This document shows, piece by piece, positions 21,745 through 32,570 of a stretch of DNA of 64,000 bases. Source of the stretch: Hermatobates lingyangjiaoensis (taxonomy: Eukaryota > Arthropoda > Insecta > Hemiptera > Hermatobatidae); the NCBI GenBank assembly GCA_026182355.1, contig JAPFBL010000167.1:843001-907000 (forward strand). The letters are read 5' to 3'. Below the pieces are notes generated by a model that did no database searches, was not told where the DNA came from, and worked only from the letters and a program-made list of their open reading frames with translations. The translations under genes were made by a program, and so were the position numbers. Every line of letters begins with the position of its first letter. Positions within the stretch are counted from its first letter, which is position 1.

Positions 21745-21900
21745 TGAAAATTAAAAGGAAAACGAATAAAGACTAGACCAAAATATTTTTCATAATTTTC
21801 AAAATGAAAACCTAACCTAGTTCACTTGCTCTCTGACGATGTGTTGACAAAAGGCCTTAGAGCATTGTTTCCAAATTAGTTTCATTGTGGTAAATTAATC
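21745..21900. mobile_element. Family B half element
   Basis: Right arm reads TTGCTCTCTGACGATGTG, TTGACAAAAGGCCTTAGAGC: stem I GCTCT/AGAGC and stem III AGGCCT are kept while GAAA is CAAA, so catalysis should be lost. Ends in 'ttgtggtaaattaatcca', shared with 43.2-43.4 kb. Confidence 0.7.
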
Positions 21901-21912
21901 CATATATATATA

Positions 21913-22046
21913 AACCCAACTGTTGGGTTTTTGACTCTAACGAAGACCGTTTGTTACGGTTGAAAGATCTTAGTCTTGTTTTCCCATTTCTTATTGTGGT
22001 TTGATCATTGATTGTAATTTCACGTGTTTATGTGAAATCGTTTTAT
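21913..22046 (+). mobile_element. Family A half element
   Basis: Right half only: GACTCTAACGAAGACCG ... GTTGAAAGATCTTAGTC and the outer arm ending 'atgtgaaatcg'. CTGACGA is CTAACGA here, an inactivating change. Confidence 0.8.
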
Positions 22047-22059
22047 ATATATATATATC

Positions 22060-22125
22060 AATGTGTATATATGAAAAATCCGAATGTGTATATATGAAAG
22101 ATCAGAATGTGTATATATAAAAGGA
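22060..22125 (+). repeat. Short tandem repeat, 3 units of about 23 bp
   Basis: Units of 'gtgtatatatgaaa' plus 'gatcagaat' or 'aatccgaat'. Confidence 0.7.
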
Positions 22126-22260
22126 AAATTTTGGGCCAGTTGATTTTTTTATTTCCCGAGCAACTGAGAAGAGCCTGTTGGACATTAGAGGAATTCTCTA
22201 AAAAGGTTAGCAAGGATGAAATTGGCAAAAAAATATTTAGAAAATATATATATATATATA
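22126..22260. other. Unassigned segment between palindromes
   Basis: Complex sequence ('gagcaactgagaagagcctg') between (TA)n tracts; may be another PLE coding scrap. Not assigned. Confidence 0.3.
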
Positions 22261-22264
22261 TATA

Positions 22265-22420
22265 AATGGGGAAAAAAAGACTACAATCTTTCAACCGTAA
22301 CAAGCGGCCTTCGTCAGAGTCAAAACCCAACTGACTCTGACGAAGACCGCATATTATTTTTCCATTTCATATTGTGGTTTGTTCATTGTTATTTCACGTG
22401 TTCATTGTGAAATCTTGTTA
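22265..22420. mobile_element. Palindromic family A element, right arm deleted internally
   Basis: The left arm holds the motif in minus orientation; the right arm has CTGACGAAGACCGC joined directly to 'ttttccatttcatattgtgg', losing GAAA and stem III. Confidence 0.8.
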
Positions 22421-22440
22421 TATATATATATATATATATA
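22417..22440. repeat. (TA)n microsatellite
   Basis: Dinucleotide tract between two family A copies. Confidence 0.9.
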
Positions 22441-22625
22441 ACATCTGAATCACAGTAAAAAATTCATAAATAGAAGTAAGATCTTCCAATCAAAACAACT
22501 GGTCTTCGTCTGAGTCACATTAGAACTGACGAAAACCTGTTGTTTTGGTTGAATAATCTTTATCAGATATCTGAATAACTTACTATTAATTAGACTATGA
22601 TGTTTATTTCACATTTTTACTTTAA
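22441..22625. mobile_element. Diverged palindromic family A element
   Basis: Subfamily resembling the copies at 1.35 and 14.2 kb: CTGACGAAAACCTG, TTGTTTTGGTTGAATAATC, with stem II kept (ACC/GGT) but GAAA mutated to GAAT. Confidence 0.7.
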
Positions 22626-23685
22626 AAATGTTGTTAATATACTTACAAAAGAGAAAGAAAGAGAGAGAAAATGCAAATGAGAGTGTGTGACAGTGAATAT
22701 TACTATCAGTTTTAAAAGTTCATATTTTGAGTTACAATCTTGAGTCGATCATTAAAGTTGGCCAAACTAAAAATTAATGTTTTTGAAATGGTGTTTGCAC
22801 CTGTCGACTGTCGCAATTATACTACTAATAGGGAAAACTTCTGATGAAAACTGGTGCAAATCAACCTCTCTAACTTGGCTTTTTGAGACGAATCCTAACT
22901 CGATTACATTTTCATTTTATTTTATCTTTTTCTATCTTTGTAAACTTTCCCCTTATCTTTCCTATTAAACTTGTTTCTTATGATTATTAATGTGATAAGT
23001 ATTTGAGTTTCCACATTTCTTGGTTTATCTTGTTTCATTACCTAAACTATACCTTCATTAGGAGCAGTATAATAGATAATACTCTCTACTAAAGTAGTAT
23101 ATTTTTGATTATCACGAACTAGTTTTATTCTCTTTGGTACTTAATAAACACCACTAAAGAGATTAAATTTAATGTAACTTTTCTTAAGTAAATAAAGGGA
23201 ATAGCCTCTAGAAATAAAAAGTGTTTATAAGTTTTTATTTTCCTTTATTTTACTTCAGAAACACCTCCTAATACATCAAAGGATAATACGACTTTTCTTA
23301 AGTAAATCTAGAGAATATCCCCTATATAGAAAACTTTTTATGAATATTTATTTTCCTTTATTTGAGAAAATGTATACAGTAGCCTATTGTATAACTTTTT
23401 AGACAAGGCGATTTTATTTAAAATTATATCATCTTTATTGTTAGAGAAAAATATCTTTGGCCTGTGTTTTTTTTTTATTGTTAAGAGAACAACATGCTCC
23501 ACCAAAAGGCATTACATGCATTAAAATTTTTAATGTTAAAAAATAATTGTTGTTAAATTATGATAATGCGGCTTAAAATATATAATAATTAATAATGGTA
23601 ATAATAAAAATTATGGTAACAGAGTAATCGCGACTACTGACAAACATAATAAAGGATATTGTAATTTAATGAAGTAAATTGAAAT
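22626..23685. other. AT-rich DNA, no recognised gene
   Basis: Includes two imperfect copies of a 100-bp segment near 23160-23260 and 23275-23360 ('cttttcttaagtaaat', 'ttattttcctttattt'). No gene recognised. Confidence 0.5.
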
Positions 23686-23689
23686 ATTT

Positions 23690-24190
23690 ATCCACCATTT
23701 CTTTGAAGGCACCGACTAGGCCCTCGTCCAACAAAGCTGCAAGCTGTGGGGACCACGCACCTCCGGTAGTCACCACTTGTCTCTCCATCCTGTTCCTCTC
23801 CGAGTTCAAGTCGACGTAGTCGAACAGTATGTGTTTAACTGTTTGAGGTGACCAGCTGCCGCAGTTAAACCATGGAGAGTTTACAAGCTTCAGGTGGTGA
23901 AGATAGTGGCCAAATCTTCCATGCCCTGTTAGAAACTGGATCAGTTTCCAATCTACCTTTGGGCTGTGTATATGTTGCTAATGTTGCGTTATCAGATGTT
24001 TTTTTATCAATGTCAGATATGGTCTTGAAGTTGTGCGATGGGGTATGAATCTTTATGTCTCTAGATTTTTCAGTGGGATTCGCAAAAATCTTGCTGACAG
24101 CGTCACTCAGGCAGGCCTTAAGGGACGACGCTATGAGGGTTATTTAATAATCGCGTGCATTGCAGAAATTTATATGTATTATCTAAGGAA
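23690..24190 (-). pseudogene. LINE ORF2 C-terminus relic (RNase H end and zinc knuckle)
   Basis: Minus strand, from high to low coordinates, gives VTLSARFLRIPLKNLE, TTSRPYLTLIK, LIQFLTGHGRFGHYLHHLKL, VNSPWFNCGSW, PQTVKHILFDYVDLNSERNR, then a tail ending KEMV. TGHGRFGHYL and the knuckle are diagnostic of the end of RNase H-containing non-LTR ORF2. One stop-containing region and Cys losses (HILFDY for HILFDC) mark it as dead. Same family as 19.27-19.52 kb, same strand. Confidence 0.8.
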
Positions 24191-25734
24191 GATACAGTTG
24201 ACAAATACAAAAATTGACAGGAGCAACTGAATTGTTTTAAGCCTGTGTTATGGCAGGAATGCTTTAAATAGTCCTGACTTACATTACAAAGTAATGAAAC
24301 GCCTGATGACGTGGTAGAATATTGTTAAAAAGTGTGTGCAAAAAACAAATGGCCAACATTTTTCACATCTGGAACAACTTTAAAAGCTATGGGGAATTGA
24401 AAACAAAAGCAAACAACAATGTATGCTTGAACATGAGAGTGCTTAGGGACCTCTCTTCTGTAAGGGTTCTCCTGTGCGGAGGCAGACCCCATGATTCCCA
24501 TGCGCCTATCCGGTGTTCTAGCCGCGAGAGTGGGCAACAGGTTACTCCGATTACGTAGACTGGATAACAGGCGGAAGGCTTTGCGGCTGCTGACTTTACC
24601 TTCATTCAAGGCAGACTTCTATCCTGGTCCGGACTTCTACCCGAGAGGTCTTAAAATTCTGCTGATATCACGGGGGTGGGGTGGCCGGTGGGGGACTTCT
24701 TATTAGGTTTTGCATGTTTCCTCATTGGTATTAGACTCCTGGTAGCTGTGGTTACTCACCCAGGAAGGATAGGCACTCTAGGGAGTTACTGTGTAAGAAG
24801 CAGTATCTTCTCGGGAGATTGCCTACAAAGCAACAAGGAGGGGTCCTCACCCTCAACCATTACAACTGGAGTCCATTGCTTGACAGATGGACTTGAAAAC
24901 TGGTTCTCACTCTAAGAGAGCCCGCGTCCCAGGGAAATGGAATAGTGTAGATACCAGCATAGTCCTAAAACTGGTGACTTTAGTAGGAGTCAGCCAGTCC
25001 AGTCAGAGAGCTCCAGGGGTATCTTTTTGTAAAAACTAAAGATTCTAAGTTTCAAATTAGATTTTCATATATGATTCCTAAATTTTGTTTACGCCGTCCC
25101 TCAGAGAGGACATAAAGCAATTGATTTCGGTACTACAGTATGACAAGACATTAAAAATTCCTATTCAAATAAATTTGAATAAAAAAAAACTTTAAGACTT
25201 CTTATATTAAGTCAAGCGCTGGTAATTCAGATTTCCTATAAATTAAATATGTTACAAATGAGCCCACACTCAATACCCCAGAACCTTTAGAACTTGAAAG
25301 CCTATAAATGAGAGGATAACAACAATCAACAAACACAATGTTTGAACAAATGCCAGGCGATATATCAGGCAACAAACATTTAGTGACATATTAAGGTTAA
25401 TAGTATAGGGAAGTCGTTAGCGAAAATGGAGAAGACAAATAAAGTAAATGCATTGCTTGCATGTGCACTGTGTTCAGGCTGTGTATGCTTCAGGGTTATC
25501 AATCTTAGTGCAAGATTTCTCTCCTCACTTTAGCAGTCCGATACCACGACCTCCTATGCTTCCTGATTACTAGAGTACTGCTTTTCTAATGTTATGTCTT
25601 TCAGATAGGTTTTAAATGTAGTTTCTTTCTTTGAAAGACATTTATATTGCATGCATCAGTATAGTATGAATGATCTGATTAAAACCTTATACTTTATCTA
25701 ATGCATGTACTATAATTTTATTATTTTCTGGCAT
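24191..25734. other. GC-richer unassigned region
   Basis: Positions 24420-25020 are unusually GC-rich and complex for this window, with overlapping open frames on both strands (for example plus 24322-24558 and 24491-24706, minus 24325-24609), none showing a known domain. A short piece near 25065-25130 resembles the SINE body. It could be the upstream part of the LINE relic, an old transposon, or host sequence; no call is supported. Confidence 0.35.
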
Positions 25735-26250
25735 TATATTTAGTATTATTACAACTCTGATTATAAAATAACCTTTTCTATGTGTCTGTTGGTCTCAATA
25801 ATTTATGTTAGTTCTCTATGTGAGTTGTAGATTGTTTTGGTAAATGTATTTTGAATATTGTATATACATATGTTTGGTATATTGTATGTTTTTTTATTGA
25901 GAGCTAAGTCATATAAAAGAAAATAAACTCCTTCCTAGGCCAACGTTTCGATGTATTTTTACATCATCTTCAGGTCTAAAATTAGGGTAAGAACTATAAT
26001 ACATTTACCAAAACAATCAACAGATACATTGAGACCAACAGATACATACAAAAGGTTATTTTATAATCAGAGTTGTTAAGTACACATCTATTTCAATTGT
26101 TTGATACTTTGAAATAGATGTGTACTTAACAACTCTGATTATAAAATAACCTTTTGTATGTATCTGTTGGTCTCAATAATTTTGTGTTAGTTCTCTATGT
26201 GAGTTGTTCATTGTTTTGGTAAATGTATTATAGTTCTTACTCTAATTTAG
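25735..26250. mobile_element. Family E palindrome plus a third, direct arm
   Basis: Arms at about 25993-26098 and 26109-26240 are inverted around 'caattgtttgatactttg'. The left end carries, on the minus strand, CTGAAGATGATGTAAAAATA, CATCGAAACGTTGG: stem II GAUGUA/UACAUC and the stem III tetramer ACGU followed by U. A third copy of the right arm lies at 25742-25860 in plus orientation, immediately outside the left arm, so the locus has three arms rather than two. Confidence 0.8.
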
Positions 26251-26686
26251 CCCTCTTAATTTGTACAAGATGAACGAACATACTAAATAGCTAAAATAAA
26301 CTAAATAAATAGATAACAAACAAACATTCTAAAACAAACAATAGAATAGAAGAGGTCAAGAACAATTTATTGAGAATAATAACTTATATATCTAGAATCA
26401 TTTAATAATCGTTTATATTGCATATATTAATATTTGTTCGGGCAGAAGATGCAGTAAACAAATATAAAAAGGTTGGACAACTTTGTTATGGAATATTTGA
26501 TTTGAATTTTTCTTTATACATATAGTAATCAAATAAGATTTTTCTGATAGGTGTTGATTCGATTTAGATTTCTTCTATGTCTAGTTATCAAATTTATAAT
26601 TTGTTTTAATGATTTTATGGGACGTAGATCGTTTTGGTTTGCATTTGCTAGTCAAAATGTGGATTTACTTTAATGATGTTATAGAA
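26251..26686. other. AT-rich DNA, degenerate tandem repeat
   Basis: From about 26520 to the hAT insertion and again after it (27202-27300) there are diverged copies of a block of about 85 bp (around 'aatgatgttatagaaca'/'ttgatgttacagaaca'), so the hAT element landed inside a decayed tandem repeat. Confidence 0.45.
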
Positions 26687-27201
26687 CAGGCATGGGCAAC
26701 CTGCGGCCCGCGGGCCACATGAGGCCCACAACGTATTTTTGTGCGTCCTTCGAAGATTATCTAGAATTCTATCTTAATATTAAAAATTCCTTTGCTTTTT
26801 GCTTATCAACAAAAAGCTCACCGAAGACTTTTGGAAGAAAATTACTTGACTGGAGTGAGAGAGTGAGAGAGAGAGAGAGAGAGAGCACGTGCTCAGCAGT
26901 AACAAATGCTTTAGCATTTTTTTATATATGACACTACTAATCTTTTGGGGACTGCTTTGTAATAATTGCTTCATTATGATTATAAAATAATGAGGTTTGA
27001 ATAATACTTTTCATTATAAGAATAAAAAAGAGTTAGATAATTATTGACATGTTAACATAGTACACAGTTTCTATATATGTATTTATATATTATATATATA
27101 ATCTGTATGTGTCAAAATATCACAGAAATTATGGTGTGGCTCGCGGTCACTTGAAAACTATATGATGCGGCCCTCGGTTAACAAAAGGTTGCCCAAGCCT
27201 G
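26687..27201. mobile_element. hAT-type MITE with perfect 8-bp target duplication
   Basis: Ends CAGGCATGGGCAACCT and AGGTTGCCCAAGCCTG are inverted repeats with one mismatch. The 8-bp sequence TTATAGAA flanks both sides (26679-26686 and 27202-27209), the signature of hAT transposition. Subterminal 'gcggcccgcgggcc' and 'gcggccctcgg' are GC-rich. Inside, a (GA)n tract at 26860-26885 and AT-rich filler; no transposase. The perfect duplication suggests a fairly recent insertion. Confidence 0.93.
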
Positions 27202-27209
27202 TTATAGAA

Positions 27210-27934
27210 CATGAAGTATATTGGTTCAGATTTGTTCTGTTTGTTACTCAAATGGATGTTTGCTTTATTGATGTTACAGAACATAGATTGTGTCTTGTTA
27301 CAAGAGTCCTGAATACTTGAATCAGCTATGATAGTTTTTAGTTTTTTTTTTTTTTGACGGGTTGTGTTCCTAGCCTGCATTCACCACTGTAGTGGAGGGA
27401 TTAGAGGTCTTGATCAACAGCTAGTCATCATTGCAGCTAGGCTTGTCACGTGACTGTCGAGGAATGCAGTGGTCATCTCTATCTCTCTCTCACTTCTTCT
27501 CCTATACTCATAACACTCCATCTTTCTTTTACTGCCTACAGAACTATCTCCTCCTAACTGTCCCTTAATATTCCGTCTTCTATCTCACTTTCTAAAGCTA
27601 TCTCCTTTAAAAGCTTAAGGATCCATCCAACCTGAATAATTTCATTCACTTTAAAAAAATCTAAGACCAAACATTCCAACGCTTGACCTATTATTTTAAT
27701 GGTGAGTTCGAATACGGGAATTTAAAACTAATAACCTTTCCAATACAATATTGTTTAATCTTGAAGGCTTTGCTTAGAGGATGAAGATAACAGGGCAACA
27801 ATTCCAGTTCTTCATAATCAAACTCAACATAGTCATCAGATGAAGATTTTTGTAACTGTATTATTTCGTCGAGATCATAAAAGTCAGTAATGTTTATATC
27901 CTGAAAGTTGTCTGTATATATAGACAGAATATAT
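27210..27934. other. Unassigned DNA with a GC-rich patch
   Basis: Positions 27345-27480 are complex, include CACGTG and 'ccactgtagtggaggg', and have no frame. The rest is AT-rich. Confidence 0.4.
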
Positions 27935-28527
27935 GGGGTGTTCCAAAAGTCTTGCCCACATTTTGACTTCGAATATCTCGGAAACTATTAAGGATATAAA
28001 AACGCATCTGGTAAAATCAGAAAGCTTGTTATTTCAAGTTTTACATGAAATGTTCAAAGATGTTCAATGTGTGCACCATTTTGTTACACGACACACATCA
28101 AGCCGATAGTCAAATTCTTGCCAAACGCGTCCCAGCATTGCATTGTCAATGGTTGAAACAGTTTCTGTTATTCGTGTTTTTAGTTGAGGGGCGTCCCGTT
28201 CTTTTAGCTGGACATAAGCACCCATCCGTTGTGAATTTACTATGCCATCTCACTATTGACTTCCTGTATGGTGGCTCCTTTCTTAATTTTCGGCGAAATG
28301 CACGTTCAACAACAATTCATGACTCAGTTTTTGCAAATTCAAGTACACAAAAAGCCTTTTCCGTTTGAGAGAACGCCATTATTGGGTCTGAAAAGAAGTA
28401 AAAAAATTAATAGCCTTACAAAAAACTTGATGTAATTAGCTTTAAAATAGCAAAACTTTTATATTAATACCATTCATAGTTAAGGAGATATGAGAACTTC
28501 AAATTGGGTCAAGCCTTTACGTAGGTA
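27935..28527. mobile_element. Internally deleted DNA transposon with DUF4817-type protein
   Basis: Left end GGGGTGTTCCAAAAGTCTTG and the following 35 bp are found inverted, with mismatches, at about 28479-28527 ('gatatgagaacttcaaattg', 'ggtcaagccttt'). Between them lies a minus-strand transposase N-terminus. Terminal repeats are about 45 bp. A TA-like context exists at the left end but a clear target duplication cannot be shown. Confidence 0.75.
28178..28379 (-). pseudogene. DUF4817-type helix-turn-helix transposase N-terminus, broken
   Basis: From ATG at 28379 the minus strand reads MAFSQTEKAFCVLEFAKTES, a TGA stop where this family has Trp, then VVERAFRRKLRKEPP, KSIVRWHSKFTTDGCLC and KRTGRPST. 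This is the conserved helix-turn-helix N-terminal domain found in many arthropod Tc1/mariner-like transposons; intact proteins continue for several hundred residues with a DDE catalytic domain, absent here. After GRPST the sequence is not recognisable and soon reaches the left terminal repeat. Non-functional. Confidence 0.85.
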
Positions 28528-28999
28528 CAGCTTAAAGTAAAAAGTAGGTTTTTGAAGAACTGATGCTTTATTATTAAAATTGTTTGTCTTAATAAACATA
28601 AGGTAAATTGAAACATAGGTCTGGATAATCCTTAACTTTAGCAGCATTGATACAGATTTAGATGTTAATTCTACTAAATGTTCTTCTCTTGCACTACACG
28701 CAAACAATGATATATTATATTATTTGCGTGTTTGGAATTCAGGTGATTCATTTGTCCGCAGTATTAAATACTTGCACCAATGAAAACTGGCGGTTTTATA
28801 ACATTCTCCATAATTAAATACAAGAATAGTTTTTATCGAGAATAGTGGTTTTAAGTAGTTTTTGAGAAACGTATGGTACTTTTACTCACATTCTAAATAG
28901 TTACTGCAATGTGTAAAAGTACGTCAAACATTGCAGATGACTGCGTGGATTTTATATATGTACTCGTAATCTATTAGATATTTATTATACAGGTACTGG
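28528..28999. other. AT-rich DNA, no recognised gene
   Basis: Nothing recognised beyond homopolymer-rich sequence. Confidence 0.5.
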
Positions 29000-29141
29000 T
29001 ATGCAACCGAAACAAGAGGACTTCGTCAGAGTACTCTGATGAAGAAAGCTTGTTAGGGTTGAAAGGTCTTAGTCTTTTTTCGTATTGTGGTTTGGATGTT
29101 GGTTTTTCTTTCAGGCACTTATTGTGAAATCTTGTTACGGT
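29000..29141. mobile_element. Decayed palindromic family A element
   Basis: Right arm: ACTCTGATGAAGAAAGC, TTGTTAGGGTTGAAAGGTCTTAGTC and 'attgtggtttgg', 'gtgaaatcttgtta'. Stem I ACT/AGT is kept. The left arm is reduced to 'acttcgtcagagt'. Confidence 0.75.
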
Positions 29142-29489
29142 ATACGAGGAAATAGCGTAAACCATTCAGTATATAGAAGAATTAAAAAAATAGCACTCAC
29201 GGGTCAAAGTCTTATTTTTTTATTGTAACAATTTTTATTTAGTGCCTTCTTCATTCGACTATGCTAAAATACCACAGTGAGTTAATATAGTAGTGTACCA
29301 AATAAATAATCTGCGTAATGTTTATAAAATCTCTTAAAAAATGACTGATTGACTGAAAATAAATCTTAATTCTTTTTCTGTTTTTTTTTTCAAAATTAAT
29401 AATTTTAATTATTTATAAGAAATAATTTTTTATAATTAACTATAATAAAGTAATATTCATACATCACATGTACAAACAAGGGAAATAAA

Positions 29490-32150
29490 GTCAATGTGGA
29501 GGGAGGAACTCATTTTTGATTGCAGCAGTCCAACGACCAACGACCAACGATTCTTTCCACGCACTGTAGTGCGCGTTGTAATTAGCAGTTCCAGGTCACG
29601 GACCTACTACTGCTGAGTTTCTGTACTGCTGTGTTTGTGGAGTCAGTAAGTAAATGTCTGTAGTCTTTTGTTTGTTATTCATTATACATTATTTCGTGGT
29701 CGTCTGGTCTTCTTGGGTCGTGAAATGTTGTCAGTCTAGGGTGTGGCTTTCTATTTCAACATCAGCGTCTATGATGGATATGGTTGGGAGTTCTTAGGGA
29801 TAAGCTATGAACAAGGGGGTTTGGATGGGGTGGGATTTTCGTGTCCTCATTGGCCACCAGTCTATTTGTGAAGTCGTCAATTGATTCTAACCTGAGGTCT
29901 CTTTGAATGTCCACATTTCTGGCATACCAAGGTGCCCCAGCCATAAGGCGTGCACATTTATTTTGAACTACCTGTATCAGGGTTTTATTTGTTCTTGCGG
30001 CTTGTAACCAGGTCGAGCATCCATAAGTAATGCTAGACCTAATTACCACCTTATAAATGAGGTCCTTTACTACTTGTGGAGTATTCTTTGACTTCAGGAT
30101 AGGGTACAAATTTGACATTAGTGCCAGACCCAGTTTGTATCTATTCTTTAGATGGAGTTTGAAGGTGAGCCGGCTGTCAATTATTATACCTAGGTATTTG
30201 GCCTGGGTTTTATAAGGTATTAACTGGCGACCAATGAATACTGGAGGGGGTTGCTTTGGTGTTCCTTTACTGAATTGTATGTGGATGCTCTTTGCTGGGT
30301 TGACTTCAAGCTTCCAGCTATTGAACCAGTACGAAATTTGATCAAGGTAGTTTTGCAACTCACCTGTCGCAAACTCCACACTGGCGCATCTAAAGGCCAC
30401 CGAAATGTCATCAGCAAAGAGACCCAGAAACGATTCAGTTTTCCTAGGGGAATTTGGGAATAGAACTGCAGGAGGATTGGGCAAGTCATATGTATATAGG
30501 GAATAAAGGATGGGTCCTAGCACACTTCCCTGAGGTACACCTCTCAGCATCTGCCCTATTGGAGAATGTTGGTCATTAATGGCAACAAAAAATCGTCTGT
30601 TAGAGAGGAATGATTTCATAGTGTCAGTAAACCAGTCAGGTAGTCTGAAACATCTCAGTTTGTAGAGGAGTGCCCTATGCCACACCGAGTCGAAGGCTCG
30701 CCGCAAGTCCAAGAACACAGCTTGGGTTCTTTGAGGGGACGGAGCCGGACTATGTGACAGCCCTTGGTTTACGAATTGTAAAAACCTTCGAATTTGTAGA
30801 GTGGTTCCGTGTAAGGCACGAAAACCAAATTGCTCCGGCCGGAAGGGAAGGTCATTTTTGACCTTTAGTAGTATTAACCTCTCATAGACTTTACCAAGAC
30901 AGGATAGGAGGCTTATGGGTCTGTAGTCTGTGGGGCAGTGTCCTGATTTTTGGGGTTTAGAAATCATTACTATCTTGGCCATTTTCCAGGACGCTGGGAA
31001 GTACCTCATTCTTAGGCAGGAGTTAAAGAGCGCAGTTAGGGTGGCAATTACTTTGGCTGGTAGCTTCATTAACATCCTGTTAGTAATGCCCTGATGGCCG
31101 GGAGAACTCTTTTTCTTAAAGGTTGTGATTACTTGATTAATATCCTGAGGGGTAAAAAATATTGGATTATCTGGGGCAGTTTTAGTTATGACACAAGACA
31201 TTGGAGGGATACGTGAGTGAGGGTGAGGTTTGTAGAGGTCAGTGAGGTGATGGAAGAAGGTGAGTGCCTTTTTGGCATCATCTATGAGAGGCTTTCCGTT
31301 CTCCCTTAAGGGGTGAGTGGAACTAGTACTGTTGGGTCCTTTTTTCATAGCTCTAACTATTTTCCAGGCTGTAACATGGTTAGGATCTTCGTCCCTGTCA
31401 AGGAGTTGCGTCCAATGCCTGCTGTTGTGAGACCTGACAAGACTACGCACCTCCCACTGTGCCCTGTTAAACTGTCTTCTATCTCTGGGGTTTCTCGTGA
31501 CTTGATACAGCTTCCTTAGTTTGTTTTTCTCTTTAATTTTAAGAAGTATGAATGGAGGAAGTGGGTTACAGAGTGATGGTGTTACTATGGGGGTGGAAGC
31601 TACGTTAAGGGAGTTTTTTAAATGAACAGTAATTTCTTCAACAAAAGAATCTATTTTCTGATGGGTGGTCAAGTTAAGTGGGAATGGACAGTTTTGTGAA
31701 ACTATATTTTGAAATAAGGGCCAATTTGTCTTTTGTTGGAGGGTGTTTGGTCTATATCTAATTCTGAATTTCTGTACGGTAAACAAAACTGGTAGGTGAG
31801 TTGAAGCAAGACCCTCTAGCACCTCAGCTGTAATGACATGGTTAACATTTGATGACAATGAGATATCAAGTATGTCAGGTCGCCCAACAGCAGGACTAGG
31901 GATATGAGTGGGAGTTGAGGGAGCGTGGATAAGTGTGTTGGATTGGGTTATGTGGTTTAGTAGGATTCGCCCTGACCTATTGTCACTGTTACAACCCCAA
32001 GCAGTACTCTTCGCATTCAGGTCACCTCCTATTAAGGAAGGTCTACCTGAGTGGAATAGCCGCCTGAGGTGATCAATATTCAGGGCTACTGGAGGTGGTT
32101 TGTAAACAGCTGAAATGAAGAGGGGTAAGAGCAGCAGTCGAGTGGGTGTG
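29490..32150 (-). mobile_element. Jockey-clade LINE, 5'-truncated
   Basis: Includes the ORF2 coding region and about 270 bp of probable 3' UTR (29490-29761). The 5' break is inside the endonuclease domain at about 32136-32150, after which unrelated sequence with an (ATT)n tract begins. No ORF1. A poly(A) tail is not certain. Truncation at the 5' end is normal for target-primed reverse transcription. Confidence 0.85.
29762..32136 (-). CDS. Jockey-type ORF2: endonuclease (partial) and reverse transcriptase
   Basis: The frame is open from the truncation at about 32136 to a TGA at 29762 (roughly 790 codons), without internal stops. The upstream 92 codons give the APE-type endonuclease: GGDLNAKSTAWGC, then GRPDILDISLS. 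The usual SDH active-site motif is STH (…LASTHLPV), losing the Asp. Counting from a TTG at 31858, the reverse transcriptase has YRPISLLSCLGKVYERL (312-328), FLDLRRAFDSVWH (382-394), GVPQGSVLGP (440-449) and the catalytic FADD (481-484), a normal variant of Y/FxDD. The C-terminus ends HPNPLVHSL...RR, as in Jockey elements and the fragments at 12.4 and 62.3 kb. No RNase H domain. No true start codon: the frame is cut by truncation. Acts in target-primed reverse transcription; this copy should lack endonuclease. Confidence 0.92.
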
Positions 32151-32195
32151 TGTCAGCCATACCGACTCCGGTCAGCCATTCAGTCCCGATTTACG

Positions 32196-32222
32196 CTTTA
32201 TTATTATTATTATTATTATTGT
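32196..32222. repeat. (ATT)n microsatellite
   Basis: About nine trinucleotides close to the 5' break of the LINE. Confidence 0.85.
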
Positions 32223-32284
32223 TCAAACCAATCCCTTCGCTGGTGATAACGTCAGCCATTTACCGGCTTTTTGTTTGATCGGTG

Positions 32285-32570
32285 ATTCTACAGAGTCTAA
32301 ATTGGGAGTTTTAAATTTTACCTAACTCAAGTGCATTTCGATTAGCGATCTTTAACGAGTACCTGACAATGTACAGGCTCGGGACTGATGGTTTAACGTC
32401 CTCTCCGAGAGACGATGTACTCTGATTTATTTACCTCTCCTGTGAATAAATCGAGAGCCAAGTGGGAATTGAACCAAGGACACACCGGACCTTACAGAAA
32501 GCATGATTAGTTTACAAAAGTGACTGCAAATTACTTCAGAAAGCCTACAAGTTTAAGAATTACAGGATCT
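32285..32570 (-). mobile_element. tRNA-derived SINE copy
   Basis: Shared body blocks: 'cctaactcaagtgcattt', 'gatctttaacgagtacctga', 'ctccgagagacg', 'gtgaataaatcgagagcc'. On the minus strand the head contains GGTTCAATTCCC, a near-perfect RNA polymerase III box B. The head continues through 'aagcatgattagtttacaaa', which recurs at 34.69-34.74 kb. Confidence 0.85.

Noticed and set aside
24325..24609. 94-codon minus-strand frame as a gene
   Set aside because: Overlaps equally long frames on the plus strand, no domain, no splice or promoter support.
32100..32150. Start codon and 5' UTR of the Jockey ORF2
   Set aside because: The frame enters in the middle of the endonuclease domain and meets a stop in unrelated sequence just upstream; the 5' end is missing rather than short.
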